Below, piece by piece: positions 9,854 to 19,227 of a DNA stretch of 64,000 nucleotides. The translations under genes and the position numbers were made by a program. The first letter of the stretch is position 1. Every line of letters starts with the position of its first letter. Origin of the DNA: Hyphomicrobiales bacterium. GTDB lineage: Bacteria > Pseudomonadota > Alphaproteobacteria > SPJN01. The notes beneath the pieces were generated by a model. That model was not told the origin of the DNA, searched no databases, and worked only from the letters and a program-made list of their open reading frames with translations. The DNA lies in contig SPJN01000003.1 of the NCBI GenBank assembly GCA_006844605.1, positions 148,352-212,351 on the forward strand, read 5' to 3'.

Positions 9854-10405
9854 CTAAAGATGTCGCTGATTTGCCTGTGCGGACTGCCATGCCAAACACG
9901 ATAATCGCAAAAATACGTGAGGGAACCCGGCATAAACGCCCTGATGGCTATAGGTGAAGCCATTCTTCTCCATCACCCGGCGGGAGGCGACATTGGTCAC
10001 AAGGGTAAAGCTCAACACTTCATCAACACGAAGGGTCTCAAACGCCTGCTTGATCAACAACCCGGCAACCGCACTGCCATGCCCCTGCCCCCAAAATTCG
10101 GGCATATAGGCATAGCCAAGCTCTATCGCTGATTCGCCATCAATCATCTTGTGACGCAAAAAGGCACGCCCCGCGAAATGCGTGGGGTCAAGCTTGCTGA
10201 AAAACACATACTCACCAAAGCCATGTGCCATCCAATGGCCGACGGCACTGTTCAGGCGTTGCTTGATTGTGGCTTCGTCCGCGATTCCCCCCAATGTCTT
10301 TGTGACATCAGGGTCGGTTTGCAGCCGGATATAGTGTGGCAGGTCTTCTACTCTTACCGGGCGACCGATCAGATGCCCCGTTTCAATTTCGGCGGGGACA
10401 AGCAC
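9854..10405 (-). CDS. GNAT-family N-acetyltransferase
   Basis: This 183-residue protein resembles the RimJ/RimL-type acetyltransferases: an N-terminal substrate region (RPVRVEDLPHYIRLQTDPDV), an ELGYAYMPEFWGQGHGS stretch that contains the acetyl-CoA binding loop (Q/RxxGxG/A as GQGHGS), and a C-terminal NVASRRVMEKNGF motif. It should transfer an acetyl group from acetyl-CoA to an amine; the target is unknown. It starts 3 bases after the yacG stop and so ends the conserved murA-to-yacG block, probably by operon extension rather than functional linkage. Confidence 0.8.
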   Translation of the reverse strand: MLVPAEIETGHLIGRPVRVEDLPHYIRLQTDPDVTKTLGGIADEATIKQRLNSAVGHWMAHGFGEYVFFSKLDPTHFAGRAFLRHKMIDGESAIELGYAYMPEFWGQGHGSAVAGLLIKQAFETLRVDEVLSFTLVTNVASRRVMEKNGFTYSHQGVYAGFPHVFLRLSCLAWQSAQANQRHL

Positions 10406-10408
10406 GCC

Positions 10409-10600
10409 CTAGCCTTCATCATCGCGCATATCCCGTGCGGCACGGGCAGAATCCAGATCAATCACATCTGGATTAACAGGTTCCCCTGCAACGCGATACT
10501 TATCGCCTAGCCAGTTGCCTAAATCCAAATCCGCGCAGCGACGCGAACAGAACGGCTTAAACGCCTTATCAGTCGGTTTTTGACATAAGGGACAGGCCAT
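10409..10600 (-). CDS. yacG: DNA gyrase inhibitor YacG-like zinc protein
   Basis: The 63-residue protein has the paired motifs CPLC (residues 3-6) and FCSRRC, which form the four-Cys zinc site of YacG, followed by the typical DLGNWLGDKYRV stretch and an acidic tail. In E. coli YacG binds GyrB and inhibits gyrase. The start codon overlaps the stop of the RNase G gene by one base (TAATG), so translation is probably coupled. Position after RNase E/G is the usual one in alphaproteobacteria. Confidence 0.92.
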   Translation of the reverse strand: MACPLCQKPTDKAFKPFCSRRCADLDLGNWLGDKYRVAGEPVNPDVIDLDSARAARDMRDDEG

Positions 10601-12156
10601 TATTGCGGTGACACCACAAAATAGTCACGCCCGTGACGGGTTTCGGGACGCAGAATAAGCGAGCTGCCGATGCGGCCCCGAATATCCCCCATGATGGTGC
10701 CGTTGCGGGCCTCCAGCCATGAAATCACATCAGGGTGGGCCTGAAGCACCAAAGGTTTGCCGGGCATTGCACGGGCTTCGGATTCTGCACGGCGGATGGC
10801 GTCATTGGCAATCGTTGACACGGTTCTGATGCGGCCATGCCCGTGGCAGGGCCGGCAAGGCTCTGTCATCAACCGGGCCAATGGTTCGCGCACACGCTTG
10901 CGCGTCATCTCTACCAGACCGAATTCTGACATGCCTGAAATTTGAGTTGGGGCGCGGCTACGCTCCGCCCCTTTTTCCAACGCCTCTATCACGCTGGCAA
11001 TGTTTGCGGGATCGTCCATGTGAATGAAATCAATAACGATCAACCCACCAATGCCGCGCAGCCGGACCTGACGCATAATCTCGCGCGCCGCATCCACGTT
11101 TGTGCGCACGGATGTTTCCTCCAGGCCCGCCCCACCGACATAGGAGCCTGAATTGACATCAACCGCCGTCAATGCCTCTGTCGTTTCGACCGTGATCCAG
11201 CCGCCATGTGGCAGGGCCACACGCTCCGACAGGGCGGTTTCGATTTCATACTCGATGTCATAAAGCTCAAAAATCGGGAAATCGCTTTTGTGCATCAAAA
11301 TGCGATCATGGGCCTCGGGCATATGCACTTTCGCATAACGGCGGGCTTCATTGAACGCTTCAAAATCGTCAACCAATACGCGGCTGGTTTCTTCATCCAC
11401 ATGGTCACGCAGGGTTTGTGCCACCGGGTCAAGATCAAGGAACAAGGCGCTTGGCACTTTCGCCGATTGCAATTTGACCTGAATTTCGCGCCATGCATCA
11501 CGCAGGTAGCGCGCGTCTTCATAAATTTCTTCAGCCGATGCTGACAGCGCGGCGGTACGCACGATGTAACCGCCACCGCGCCCATCAACACCAAATCCAT
11601 TGGCATTCTTTGGCGCGGTCTTGTCTGTGTGGTTGTCACCAGATTCATAATCGGCATTGATCATGTCTTCGAGCATATTGGTCAAACGCTCGCGATCTTC
11701 TTCCTTATCAATGCGGCGTGACAGGGCGACACCGGACTGATTGGGCACATGCACCAGCATACGGCCTGGAATGGTGACATTGGCTGATAGGCGCGCACCC
11801 TTGTCCCCGATGGGGTCTTTAACGGCCTGCACCAGAATGATCTCACCCTCATGCACGCAGCGCGCAATGGGGGGCAGGCCATCTTCGTCATAGCCGGCAA
11901 GTTCGGCCAGGCACTGCGCCTCACGCGCACCAAGGAACCCGGCCCGCTCCAAACCAATCTCGACAAAGGCTGCCTGCATCCCGGGCAACACACGTTGCAC
12001 ACGCCCCAGATAAATATTGCCAATGACGGAATGGCCAGCGCGGCCTGCACTGTCCTCGTCCTTCCGCTCAAGAATTAAATCCTGCAAGCGGGCATCTTCG
12101 ATCAGGGCAACACGGGTTTCCCCCGCCCCTACATTAATCAGGACTTCTTTTTGCAT
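10600..12156 (-). CDS. rng: Ribonuclease E/G family endoribonuclease
   Basis: At 518 residues this has RNase G size and lacks the long scaffold tail of RNase E. An S1 RNA-binding domain lies near residues 38-110 (GNIYLGRVQRVLPGMQAAFVEIG). The catalytic RNase E/G domain contains ALTAVDVNSGSYVG and GLIVIDFIHMDD, which carry the metal-binding aspartates. CRPCHGHG near residue 455 is the zinc-link that holds the dimer together. It cleaves single-stranded AU-rich RNA in rRNA maturation and mRNA decay. It sits between maf and yacG. Alphaproteobacteria usually also have a longer RNase E, so I name this one rng with some reserve. Confidence 0.9.
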   Translation of the reverse strand: MQKEVLINVGAGETRVALIEDARLQDLILERKDEDSAGRAGHSVIGNIYLGRVQRVLPGMQAAFVEIGLERAGFLGAREAQCLAELAGYDEDGLPPIARCVHEGEIILVQAVKDPIGDKGARLSANVTIPGRMLVHVPNQSGVALSRRIDKEEDRERLTNMLEDMINADYESGDNHTDKTAPKNANGFGVDGRGGGYIVRTAALSASAEEIYEDARYLRDAWREIQVKLQSAKVPSALFLDLDPVAQTLRDHVDEETSRVLVDDFEAFNEARRYAKVHMPEAHDRILMHKSDFPIFELYDIEYEIETALSERVALPHGGWITVETTEALTAVDVNSGSYVGGAGLEETSVRTNVDAAREIMRQVRLRGIGGLIVIDFIHMDDPANIASVIEALEKGAERSRAPTQISGMSEFGLVEMTRKRVREPLARLMTEPCRPCHGHGRIRTVSTIANDAIRRAESEARAMPGKPLVLQAHPDVISWLEARNGTIMGDIRGRIGSSLILRPETRHGRDYFVVSPQ

Positions 12157-12229
12157 GAGCCAGTCTAAGGTTCGTTATGATTCTGAATAGTAACATTGGA
12201 CACTATTGGGCCTTAACCCATACCCAACG

Positions 12230-12814
12230 TCAAGGGAGGATATAGCCATTTCCGCGCAAAAGCGCGGCAGTCTCGTATAATGGTAGACCGACTACATTTG
12301 TGTAGCTGCCTTGAATATCAATGACGAAGCCGCCGGCCCGCCCTTGAATTGCATACCCGCCGGCAAGGCCCTGCCACTCACCACTGGCAAGATAGGCTGC
12401 CTTTTCCTCGGCACTGATCCGCTTCATACGCACCCGTGTTTCGATGGTGCGTGTACGGCACGTGCCGTCAGGACAGATCAACGAAATTGCGGAATAAACC
12501 CGATGCCGCCGCCCCGACAACAAAGTCAGAAAACGGCCCGCCTCTTCTTCGGTGGCAGGCTTGCCCAAATTGCGGCGACCGACACAAACCGTTGTGTCAG
12601 CCCCCAAAACAAAACTGTCAGGATACTGGGCTGCAACATGTGCAGCTTTCGCTGCTGCAAGGCGCGCGACCAGATTACGGGGCTGCTCACCGGCAAGCGG
12701 GGCTTCATCAATATCAGCAGGAACAATCGCCTGCGGCGCAATACCGATCTGGGCAAGAAGATCGCGCCGCCGCGGGCTGGCGCTGGCCAGTATCAGCGGG
12801 GCATTGTCAGGCAC
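12230..12814 (-). CDS. maf: Maf-family nucleotide pyrophosphatase
   Basis: The 194-residue protein starts with the Maf motif LILASASPRRRDLLAQIG and has VLGADTTVCV with the conserved Asp, plus SGRRHRVYSAI and IQGRAGGFVIDIQGSYTNVVGLPL near the end. Maf proteins hydrolyse non-canonical or modified nucleoside triphosphates such as m7GTP, dTTP or UTP to monophosphates, and they have been linked to septum control. It lies 10 bases after infA in the conserved infA-maf-rng-yacG order. Confidence 0.93.
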   Translation of the reverse strand: MPDNAPLILASASPRRRDLLAQIGIAPQAIVPADIDEAPLAGEQPRNLVARLAAAKAAHVAAQYPDSFVLGADTTVCVGRRNLGKPATEEEAGRFLTLLSGRRHRVYSAISLICPDGTCRTRTIETRVRMKRISAEEKAAYLASGEWQGLAGGYAIQGRAGGFVIDIQGSYTNVVGLPLYETAALLRGNGYILP

Positions 12815-12824
12815 GCAGAGAGAC

Positions 12825-13043
12825 CTATTTATAACGGTAGGTGATGCGACCTTTGGTCAGGTCATAGGGTGTCATTTCTACCAACACCTTGTCACCGGCC
12901 AGAACACGAATGCGGTTTTTGCGCATTTTGCCTGCCGTGTGACACAGCACTTCATGTTCATTTTCAAGCTTCACGCGGAAAGTTGCGTTCGGCAATACTT
13001 CGGAGACTACGCCACCGATTTCTAGCAGTTCTTCTTTGGCCAT
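12825..13043 (-). CDS. infA: Translation initiation factor IF-1
   Basis: The 72-residue sequence [13 protein letters not shown]...[11 protein letters not shown] matches IF-1 along its entire length: a single S1-like OB fold with [37 protein letters not shown]-1 binds the ribosomal A site during initiation with IF-2 and IF-3. It lies between a low-molecular-weight phosphatase gene and maf, as in many alphaproteobacteria. The 120-base gap upstream may hold its own promoter; no clear boxes were recognised there. Confidence 0.98.
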   Translation of the reverse strand: MAKEELLEIGGVVSEVLPNATFRVKLENEHEVLCHTAGKMRKNRIRVLAGDKVLVEMTPYDLTKGRITYRYK

Positions 13044-13163
13044 ATAACCGTGTCCAAATCCTGTTCAATCGGGCCAAACAGTTCGACCCTGCAAATTGGT
13101 GCGGAATGTGGCCAAAAACCCGGGGAAAATCAAGCCTTTCGGCATCGTCTTTACGTCGCGGGC

Positions 13164-13679
13164 CTATTCAGCGCCCAACCGTTCCTTGATCCGTGCCTCC
13201 AGCGCGTCACGCAGCGCGCGAAAAATGTCCAGCTTTTGGGCCCTACTGCCCCCTTCAAGGGCCGCTGTAGGGTCAATCGTGGGCCAATATTCAACGTCAC
13301 AGGCCATTGTGTCCGTCAAAGCCACTGCATGATGCTGCGCATGGGGTGACAAGGTGACGATCAGGTCAAAGCTGGTATCTTCAAGGTCTTCAAAGGTTTT
13401 GGGGTAATGCGCCCCCATATCGATCCCCCGCTCCTTCATCACTTCGACAATGAACGGGTTGATGGGTTCAGCCTTTACCCCCACCGAATCAACATAAATC
13501 CGCCCCCCGGTCACATCCCTGGCAAGGGCGGCAGCCATTGGGCTACGGATAGAATTGAACGTACAGGCAAACAAAACAGCGTCAGGATTACGAACCGGCT
13601 CTACCGCACCGGGCAAAACCTGTTTGTGCGCCTTACCCAAAACCGGTGGGGCAAACCCCATGCGAGAGCGCCCGGTCAC
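13164..13679 (-). CDS. Low-molecular-weight protein-tyrosine phosphatase family
   Basis: The 171-residue protein has the P-loop CTFNSIRS (CX5R-S, around residues 39-46) and a downstream EYWPTIDPT that supplies the general-acid Asp, as in low-molecular-weight phosphatases and related arsenate reductases. An extra N-terminal stretch of about 30 residues precedes the fold. I keep the GTG start because AAGGGG lies 7 bases before it; an ATG at 13661 lacks such a site. It follows UPF0262 with a 3-base gap. The substrate is unknown; arsenate reduction is less likely because extra redox cysteines are not evident. Confidence 0.82.
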   Translation of the reverse strand: MTGRSRMGFAPPVLGKAHKQVLPGAVEPVRNPDAVLFACTFNSIRSPMAAALARDVTGGRIYVDSVGVKAEPINPFIVEVMKERGIDMGAHYPKTFEDLEDTSFDLIVTLSPHAQHHAVALTDTMACDVEYWPTIDPTAALEGGSRAQKLDIFRALRDALEARIKERLGAE

Positions 13680-13682
13680 AGT

Positions 13683-14171
13683 CTAGCCCCTTAGGTGCAA
13701 AACGCAAATCAGCGTGAACAGCCGCCGCGCGGTGCCGTGATCGACCTCAATCTTGCCGGCAAGCCGTTCCTGCAACAGGGTCGATCCTTCATTGTGCAGG
13801 CCGCGCCGGCCCATATCAATCGCCTCGATCTGTGCGGGGCTGGCGGTCTTGATCGCCTGATAATAGGATTCGCAAATATCCCAGTAATCACGAACGATCC
13901 GGCGAAACGGTGACAGCGCCAGCAAAACATGCCCCGCCTGCGTGCCATCGGCCCCCTTGATGTCAAAGACAAGACGGCGTTCCACAATCGACAATGTCAG
14001 GTCATAGGGGCCGGGCGCCCCCTGCAATTTTTCTGAAACGGGGGAAAAGCTGTTTTCTTCCAACAGATCAAAGATCGCGACCTTACGCTCATGATCAATG
14101 TCGGGGTTCAACGGCACCCCGGTGCTTTCATCAAGCGTAATATTCGAGATTGATTGTGGGCCTTCAGGCAT
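13683..14171 (-). CDS. UPF0262 family protein
   Basis: This 162-residue cytoplasmic protein matches the alphaproteobacterial UPF0262 family ([55 protein letters not shown]). It has no signal peptide or membrane segment. The family has no known biochemical role but is nearly always next to hisD and the phosphatase gene, as here. Residues after about 105 form a predicted helical segment ending in [15 protein letters not shown]. Confidence 0.9.
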   Translation of the reverse strand: MPEGPQSISNITLDESTGVPLNPDIDHERKVAIFDLLEENSFSPVSEKLQGAPGPYDLTLSIVERRLVFDIKGADGTQAGHVLLALSPFRRIVRDYWDICESYYQAIKTASPAQIEAIDMGRRGLHNEGSTLLQERLAGKIEVDHGTARRLFTLICVLHLRG

Positions 14172-14232
14172 AGTCAGCTTTGTCAGTGCAGGTCAGAGTG
14201 GCGAAGCAAATCAGTCCCCACCTTGCCACCTC

Positions 14233-15540
14233 TTAGTCGCGCTGCCAAGGCATGTTGAGCCTGATTGCAACAGAAAGCGCATGGGCGTCCAAACCTTCTT
14301 CCTGTGCAAGGCGCACGGCGGCGCTGCCGACCTGCTGCAACCCCTGCGGCCCACAGTTCAGGATGGAGCTACGCTTGAGGAAATCAAGCACGTTCAATCC
14401 CGATGCGAAACGCGCGGTTCGTGATGTCGGCAGTACGTGATTAGGGCCTGCAAGGTAATCCCCCACAGCCTCTGGCGTGTGACGCCCCATAAAGATGGAG
14501 CCTGCATGTTTGAACTTCGGCAACAGGGCCTCAGGCTCATCTACGGCCAACTCAATATGTTCAGGTGCCAACGGGTCGATAAGCGCACATGCCTCGTCCA
14601 GATCCTGCGCAATAATCACAGCGCCGAATTGATCCCAGCTTTTGCGGGCGATGTCCGCGCGCGGCAAGACGGCCAAATGCGCCGCAACAGCCTGAACAAC
14701 CTGATCGGCAAATGCGGCATCGGTTGTGATCAGGATTGATTGCGCAATCTCGTCATGCTCTGCCTGACTAAGCAGATCGGCGGCAATCCAGCTAGGGTCG
14801 GATTTGTCGTCACTGACCACCAGAATTTCCGATGGTCCGGCAATCATATCAATACCGACCTGTCCGAACACCTGACGCTTGGCTTCTGCCACAAAGGCGT
14901 TACCCGGACCGGTGATCTGGTCAACCCGCGCAATTGTTTCGGTGCCATAGGCCAGCGCCGCAATCGCCTGCGCCCCGCCAACACGGTAAATTTCGTCAAT
15001 GCCCGCAACATGCGCTGCGGCCAGAATAACAGGATTGATCACCCCATCAGGCGTCGGCACAACCATCGCGATACGCGGCACACCAGCAACCTTGGCCGGG
15101 ACAGCATTCATCAACAATGAACTGGGATAGGCTGCCAACCCGCCAGGCACGTAAAGCCCCACCGCATCCACAGGCGTCCAACGGTGACCAAGGGTGATCC
15201 CGGCATCATCCGTAAACAGGCCATCATCAGGCATTTGCTTTTCGTGATAGGCACGAATGCGGGCCGCGGCCAATTCCAATGCGTCACGCAATGTCGGCTC
15301 ACACGCGTCACAGGCGGCCTTGATATCATCAACCGGCACCGCCATTCCGGTGCTGCGCACGTCAAAGCGATCAAACTTCTGCGTCAGCGCAAACAAGGCC
15401 TCGTCACCGCAAGCGCGCACATCGGCAATGATACCGCGCACGGCATCACCCACGTCGCTTTCCCCTTCGCGGCGCAGGGCGACCAGCACCTGATAGCGCG
15501 TGGTGAAGTCAGCATCTGTTGTGGTCAATATCTGTGGCAT
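14233..15540 (-). CDS. hisD: Histidinol dehydrogenase
   Basis: The 435-residue protein catalyses the last two steps of histidine synthesis, NAD-dependent oxidation of L-histidinol to L-histidine. Family marks are GGLAAYPSSLLMNAVPAKVAGV, DQITGPGNAFVAEAKRQVFGQVGIDMIAGPSEILV, the zinc-binding SQAEHDE, and LAPEHIEL. Length is normal. No other his gene is nearby, so the gene stands alone within the conserved murA-hisD-infA block. It begins 18 bases downstream of the DUF2948 gene. Confidence 0.98.
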   Translation of the reverse strand: MPQILTTTDADFTTRYQVLVALRREGESDVGDAVRGIIADVRACGDEALFALTQKFDRFDVRSTGMAVPVDDIKAACDACEPTLRDALELAAARIRAYHEKQMPDDGLFTDDAGITLGHRWTPVDAVGLYVPGGLAAYPSSLLMNAVPAKVAGVPRIAMVVPTPDGVINPVILAAAHVAGIDEIYRVGGAQAIAALAYGTETIARVDQITGPGNAFVAEAKRQVFGQVGIDMIAGPSEILVVSDDKSDPSWIAADLLSQAEHDEIAQSILITTDAAFADQVVQAVAAHLAVLPRADIARKSWDQFGAVIIAQDLDEACALIDPLAPEHIELAVDEPEALLPKFKHAGSIFMGRHTPEAVGDYLAGPNHVLPTSRTARFASGLNVLDFLKRSSILNCGPQGLQQVGSAAVRLAQEEGLDAHALSVAIRLNMPWQRD

Positions 15541-15558
15541 CGGCCTAGCTTGGTTTCG

Positions 15559-16056
15559 TCAATCGTCAAGTTTGTGATCAGGGCGCACCGGGGTTTTCCA
15601 CGGCTCCCCCTTATCGGTCAGGTAAATATCCAGCGCCTCAACATCAAGGCGCACTGCTGCATTGTCTGCACACTCAAGCTGTAGCGCAAACGGGCCGGAC
15701 GGGTCGTCCCCCAATGGTGTCACAGTCAGGGCCAGCAGGTCCAGCACCTTGGCCTTTTCTTCAAGTCCAAAGCCGCGCACTTTAACATCGCTGACATTAT
15801 CGATATGCAAAAGCGCCCGTGTCCGCGCAAACGGTTCAGGGTCGGCACGATTAAACACGCGGGAGAGGAAGCCGCGCTTCTTCTCAACCACGTCGTCCAG
15901 TTCCTCCCATGCAAAGCGGGCAAGGGCGGCAACAAAGCGTTTTTGGGAGGGCAGATAGGCCATCTCCCCCACAAACAGCGCCGCATCCTGCACCAGGGCG
16001 GAAATCACAGCCAGATCATCAATATCCTGTGCGTGAAGCCTGACCGCCCCCGTCAT
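15559..16056 (-). CDS. DUF2948 family protein
   Basis: This 165-residue protein corresponds to DUF2948, found almost only in alphaproteobacteria between murA and hisD. Visible blocks are LHAQDIDDLAVISALVQDA, GEMAYLPSQKRFVAALARFAWE and LLALTVTP. It is soluble and has no known catalytic motif. Its start codon overlaps or abuts the murA stop at 16056, suggesting coupled translation. The function is unknown; constant linkage to murA hints at an envelope or growth role, but that is inference. Confidence 0.88.
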   Translation of the reverse strand: MTGAVRLHAQDIDDLAVISALVQDAALFVGEMAYLPSQKRFVAALARFAWEELDDVVEKKRGFLSRVFNRADPEPFARTRALLHIDNVSDVKVRGFGLEEKAKVLDLLALTVTPLGDDPSGPFALQLECADNAAVRLDVEALDIYLTDKGEPWKTPVRPDHKLDD

Positions 16057-17345
16057 CAGAACGTCCTTTCGTCACTGACGCGTTCGACCAAGGCCCCAAC
16101 GGCGGTCAGCTTTTCTTCCAGCCGCTCATACCCACGGTCCAAATGATAGACCCGGTTTACTTCGGTCACGCCTTCTGCGCCCAACCCGGCAATAATCAGC
16201 GAGGATGAGGCACGCAAATCTGTGGCCATCACCGGCGCACCAACCAAACGATCCACACCACGCACCAATGACGATGCCCCATGCACCGTGATATCTGCGC
16301 CCATGCGCACCAATTCAGGCACATGCATGAAACGGTTTTCAAAAATCGTTTCGGTGATCATCGCGGCACCTTGCGCACGCGCCATCAATGCCATCAATTG
16401 CGCCTGCATATCGGTGGGGAAGCCGGGATAGGGTTGCGTTTCCACATCCACACCTGTCACACGCCCGTCCATTGCCACGCGGAGGGTACGGTCCCCCTCC
16501 TCTACAATAACGCCGGCACTGCGCAATAATGCTGTCACCGCCTCAAGCGCGCCGGGGTCCACATGACTTAAGGTGACATCGCCTTCGGTAATGGCCGCAG
16601 CCATCATATAGGTGCCTGCCTCAATCCGGTCGGGGATCACACGTTCATCAGCACCGTGTAGCTCGTCAACACCATCAACCGTCAACGTATCGGTGCCCTG
16701 ACCGCTGATCTTGGCACCCATACTGTTCAGGCAATGAACAAGGTCTCCGATTTCAGGTTCGCGCGCGGCGTTTTCAATAATCGTTTGCCCTTTGGCAAGG
16801 GCAGCGGCCATCAACAGATTTTCGGTCGCGCCAACAGACACTTTCGGGAACGTCACCCGATTGCCAATCAACCCATTAGGGGCCGAGACCATGACATAGC
16901 CGCCCTCAAGCTCAACCTCGGCGCCCAATCGTTCCATCGCATTCAGGTGCAAATCAACCGGACGCGTGCCGATGGCACAGCCGCCGGGCAAGCTGACCTT
17001 GGCCCGCCCAAATCGTGCCAGTAGCGGCCCCATCACCAGAATGGAGGCGCGCATGGTACGCACCAAATCATAGGGTGCGGTTGTTTCGGTGATATTCGCT
17101 GCGGTCAGCGTCAAACGACGACCGCCATTCGCCTCGGTCACGTCACCGCCTGTTGCCTCAACCCCCAGGGTTTCAACAAGGCGGGTCATGGTTTTGATAT
17201 CCGCCAGATCAGGCAGATTATTCAGGGTCAGCGGCTTGTCCGTCAGCAAACAGGCTGCAATCAACGGCAGCGCCGCGTTCTTTGCGCCGCTGATCGGGAT
17301 AGTGCCTGACAGTCGTTGACCGCCGGTGATGCGAATACGATCCAT
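16056..17345 (-). CDS. murA: UDP-N-acetylglucosamine 1-carboxyvinyltransferase
   Basis: The 429-residue enzyme transfers enolpyruvate from PEP to UDP-GlcNAc, the first committed step of peptidoglycan synthesis. Key residues are visible: Lys22-Asn23 in SGAKNAALP, the catalytic Cys123 in [14 protein letters not shown] (the fosfomycin target position), and [11 protein letters not shown] in the second half. The presence of Cys rather than Asp at this position predicts fosfomycin sensitivity of the enzyme itself. Length is typical. It lies 9 bases after dcd. Confidence 0.98.
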   Translation of the reverse strand: MDRIRITGGQRLSGTIPISGAKNAALPLIAACLLTDKPLTLNNLPDLADIKTMTRLVETLGVEATGGDVTEANGGRRLTLTAANITETTAPYDLVRTMRASILVMGPLLARFGRAKVSLPGGCAIGTRPVDLHLNAMERLGAEVELEGGYVMVSAPNGLIGNRVTFPKVSVGATENLLMAAALAKGQTIIENAAREPEIGDLVHCLNSMGAKISGQGTDTLTVDGVDELHGADERVIPDRIEAGTYMMAAAITEGDVTLSHVDPGALEAVTALLRSAGVIVEEGDRTLRVAMDGRVTGVDVETQPYPGFPTDMQAQLMALMARAQGAAMITETIFENRFMHVPELVRMGADITVHGASSLVRGVDRLVGAPVMATDLRASSSLIIAGLGAEGVTEVNRVYHLDRGYERLEEKLTAVGALVERVSDERTF

Positions 17346-17354
17346 TGCCGTTCC

Positions 17355-17909
17355 TTAAAGACGCGGTGCCGTCACGCCCGTCTGCCCCTGATATTTGCCC
17401 GCCCGATCCCGGTATGACACATCGCATTCCCCTTCCCCTTTCAGGAACAGGAATTGGCAGGCCCCTTCATTGGCGTAAATCTTGGCAGGCAAAGGGGTTG
17501 TGTTGGAAAACTCAAGCGTAACGTGGCCTTCCCACTCAGGCTCCAGCGGGGTCACATTGACGATAATCCCGCAACGGGCATAGGTGGATTTGCCAAGGCA
17601 GATCACCAGCGTATCGCGAGGAATGCGGAAATATTCCACCGTACGCGCCAGCACAAATGAATTGGGCGGGATCACGCAAACATCGGTTTTGCGATCAACA
17701 AAGCCGTCAGCCGAGAAGTTCTTGGGATCAACCACGGCAGAATCAACATTCGTGAAAATCTTAAACTCATCTGCCACACGGGCGTCATATCCATAGGAGC
17801 TAACCCCATAGGAAATCACGCCGTCACGCTTCTGCGCCTCGACAAAAGGTTCAATCATGCCCTGTTTTTGGGCCTGCTCTCTGATCCAGTGATCCGGTTG
17901 AATTCCCAT
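17355..17909 (-). CDS. dcd: dCTP deaminase
   Basis: The 184-residue protein deaminates dCTP to dUTP for dTTP synthesis. It has the trimeric dUTPase-like fold with [16 protein letters not shown], the signature [47 protein letters not shown] with the catalytic Glu, and a C-terminal [13 protein letters not shown]. The Ser-Arg/Tyr-Ala region of the signature agrees with mono-functional Dcd. It starts the leftward murA block. With thyX and nrdAB further along, the window carries several dNTP-supply genes. Confidence 0.97.
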   Translation of the reverse strand: MGIQPDHWIREQAQKQGMIEPFVEAQKRDGVISYGVSSYGYDARVADEFKIFTNVDSAVVDPKNFSADGFVDRKTDVCVIPPNSFVLARTVEYFRIPRDTLVICLGKSTYARCGIIVNVTPLEPEWEGHVTLEFSNTTPLPAKIYANEGACQFLFLKGEGECDVSYRDRAGKYQGQTGVTAPRL

Positions 17910-18023
17910 CTGGTCCTCATGTGATTGTTTGGGCGTCTAATCTACGATGCTTATACCAGCCAAATCGCCTGTTTCGTAGCCGTGAGTCGTAGGATGCAAT
18001 AATGGCGGGCTTGTGTCCGCTTG

Positions 18024-18215
18024 TCAGTCCTTATCATGCGTTTGTGAGCCTGATTCAGTCGATGTGGCCTGCGAATCAGCCTTGCGCCCCCTGCTCTGCG
18101 CTTTTCGGCGTCGCAAATTGACCCGCAGCGCCTCCTCAAGCCGTGCCTGACGGGCAGCCTGCTGGGGGGTCATATCGGCGGCAGAAGTGCCTTTATCCTG
18201 TCCTGATTTGCTCAT
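18024..18215 (-). CDS. Small basic conserved alphaproteobacterial protein
   Basis: I place the start at ATG 18215, giving 63 residues; the frame is open further upstream but then runs into the tRNA-Thr gene. The sequence has a polar N-terminus, then a charged helix (QQAARQARLEEALRVNLRRR) followed by KAQSRGRK and a Ser/Thr/Gln-rich tail. Short proteins with this LRxNLRRRKAQxRG core are common beside murA or dcd in alphaproteobacteria. The function is unknown. The strongly basic helix suggests nucleic acid or ribosome contact, which is inference only. Confidence 0.6.
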   Translation of the reverse strand: MSKSGQDKGTSAADMTPQQAARQARLEEALRVNLRRRKAQSRGRKADSQATSTESGSQTHDKD

Positions 18216-18293
18216 ACTGGTGACATGCCGCGAAATGACGGACAAAGCAAGGGTGTGTCTTGTCCCGCCTGCATTTTTCAAACTGTAAGGAAA

Positions 18294-18368
18294 TGGTGCC
18301 CCCGGGGTGAATTGAACACCCGACCTCACCCTTACCAAGGGTGCGCTCTACCACTGAGCTACGAGGGC
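18294..18368 (-). tRNA. tRNA-Thr (GGT)
   Basis: Minus strand, 75 bases with encoded CCA. The acceptor GCCCTCG pairs with CGGGGGC (one G-U pair) and is followed by discriminator A. The anticodon loop TTGGTAA gives GGT. Confidence 0.96.
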
Positions 18369-18466
18369 CAAAAGCGGGCGGACACTGCCATGCGATTCAG
18401 CCGCTTGCAAGGCACAAAAATCAAGAATTGCGCCAATGGGACATTTTGCGCCCCAATGGCCCAAAA

Positions 18467-19201
18467 TCAGGCTGTTTGGGCACCTGTTTCGTCGTCCACT
18501 TCTTCAACCTCAACCATCAATATCGTGTCTTCAAGATAGGCCGCGTAACGGATGGCCTGATCATGGGTCAATTTGGGGAACATATCGCTGATCAAACGAT
18601 CAAGCGCCTTTACCACGGTTTGTTCGGTATTTTTGGCAAGTTTCGCCGTCAGCCCGGTAAATTGCATCTGTTTAACCGGGTCACGCAAATAGATATCAAC
18701 GCCTGCTTCCATCAACTGGATCATCACGCCGGTCAGCTGTGCCTTTTCGGTACGGCCATAATGACCATCCTTGATGCGAGCAATCACAGTACGCAGCTCT
18801 TCGGCGGTGCGGTCCAGAATGGGAAAGGCGATGTAGGAAATTTCCTTGCCGTTTTCATCCTCGCTTAACACCCGCGTGTTTTCGATATAGTCGGCACCGG
18901 CGATTGACTGTTCAATACTTAATCCACCGGCAACACGCTTCACAAAAAAAAGCGTTGCCTTTGTGATCATTGCCGCGCCAACCTTGATCACCCGCAACAG
19001 CCCGCCTTTGATTTCCAGAATCTCCGCAGGCTGCAAAATGTAATAATCCAACGTGTCATTCAAAATGTTCGACAATAGCGCCTTTATCATATCGGGTGCT
19101 TTGCGTGGATTTTCGCCCCGCATCTGCGCAATAAACCGATTGGACAAATCATGCTGCGCATCGCTGGCCAGAAAGGCCATATGGGTTTGTTCAAATGACA
19201 T
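18467..19201 (-). CDS. Hypothetical protein in CHASE2 cyclase operon
   Basis: I do not recognise this 244-residue protein. It has no signal peptide or clear membrane helix. A hydrophobic middle (LLRVIKVGAAMITKATLFFVKRVAGG, about 65-92) could be a buried helix. The remainder is mixed alpha/beta with an acidic C-terminus (VEVEEVDDETGAQTA). It begins 26 bases downstream of the adenylate cyclase and is likely co-transcribed with it and the upstream lipoprotein, so a role linked to cAMP signalling or envelope sensing is plausible. That is inference from position only. Confidence 0.75.
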   Translation of the reverse strand: MSFEQTHMAFLASDAQHDLSNRFIAQMRGENPRKAPDMIKALLSNILNDTLDYYILQPAEILEIKGGLLRVIKVGAAMITKATLFFVKRVAGGLSIEQSIAGADYIENTRVLSEDENGKEISYIAFPILDRTAEELRTVIARIKDGHYGRTEKAQLTGVMIQLMEAGVDIYLRDPVKQMQFTGLTAKLAKNTEQTVVKALDRLISDMFPKLTHDQAIRYAAYLEDTILMVEVEEVDDETGAQTA

Positions 19202-19227
19202 CGGCGTTTCCGATCCTGCTCGACCAA

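Noticed and set aside
18216..18338. Longer form of the small basic protein.
   Set aside because: The extension overlaps the tRNA-Thr gene, and its translation looks like antisense tRNA.
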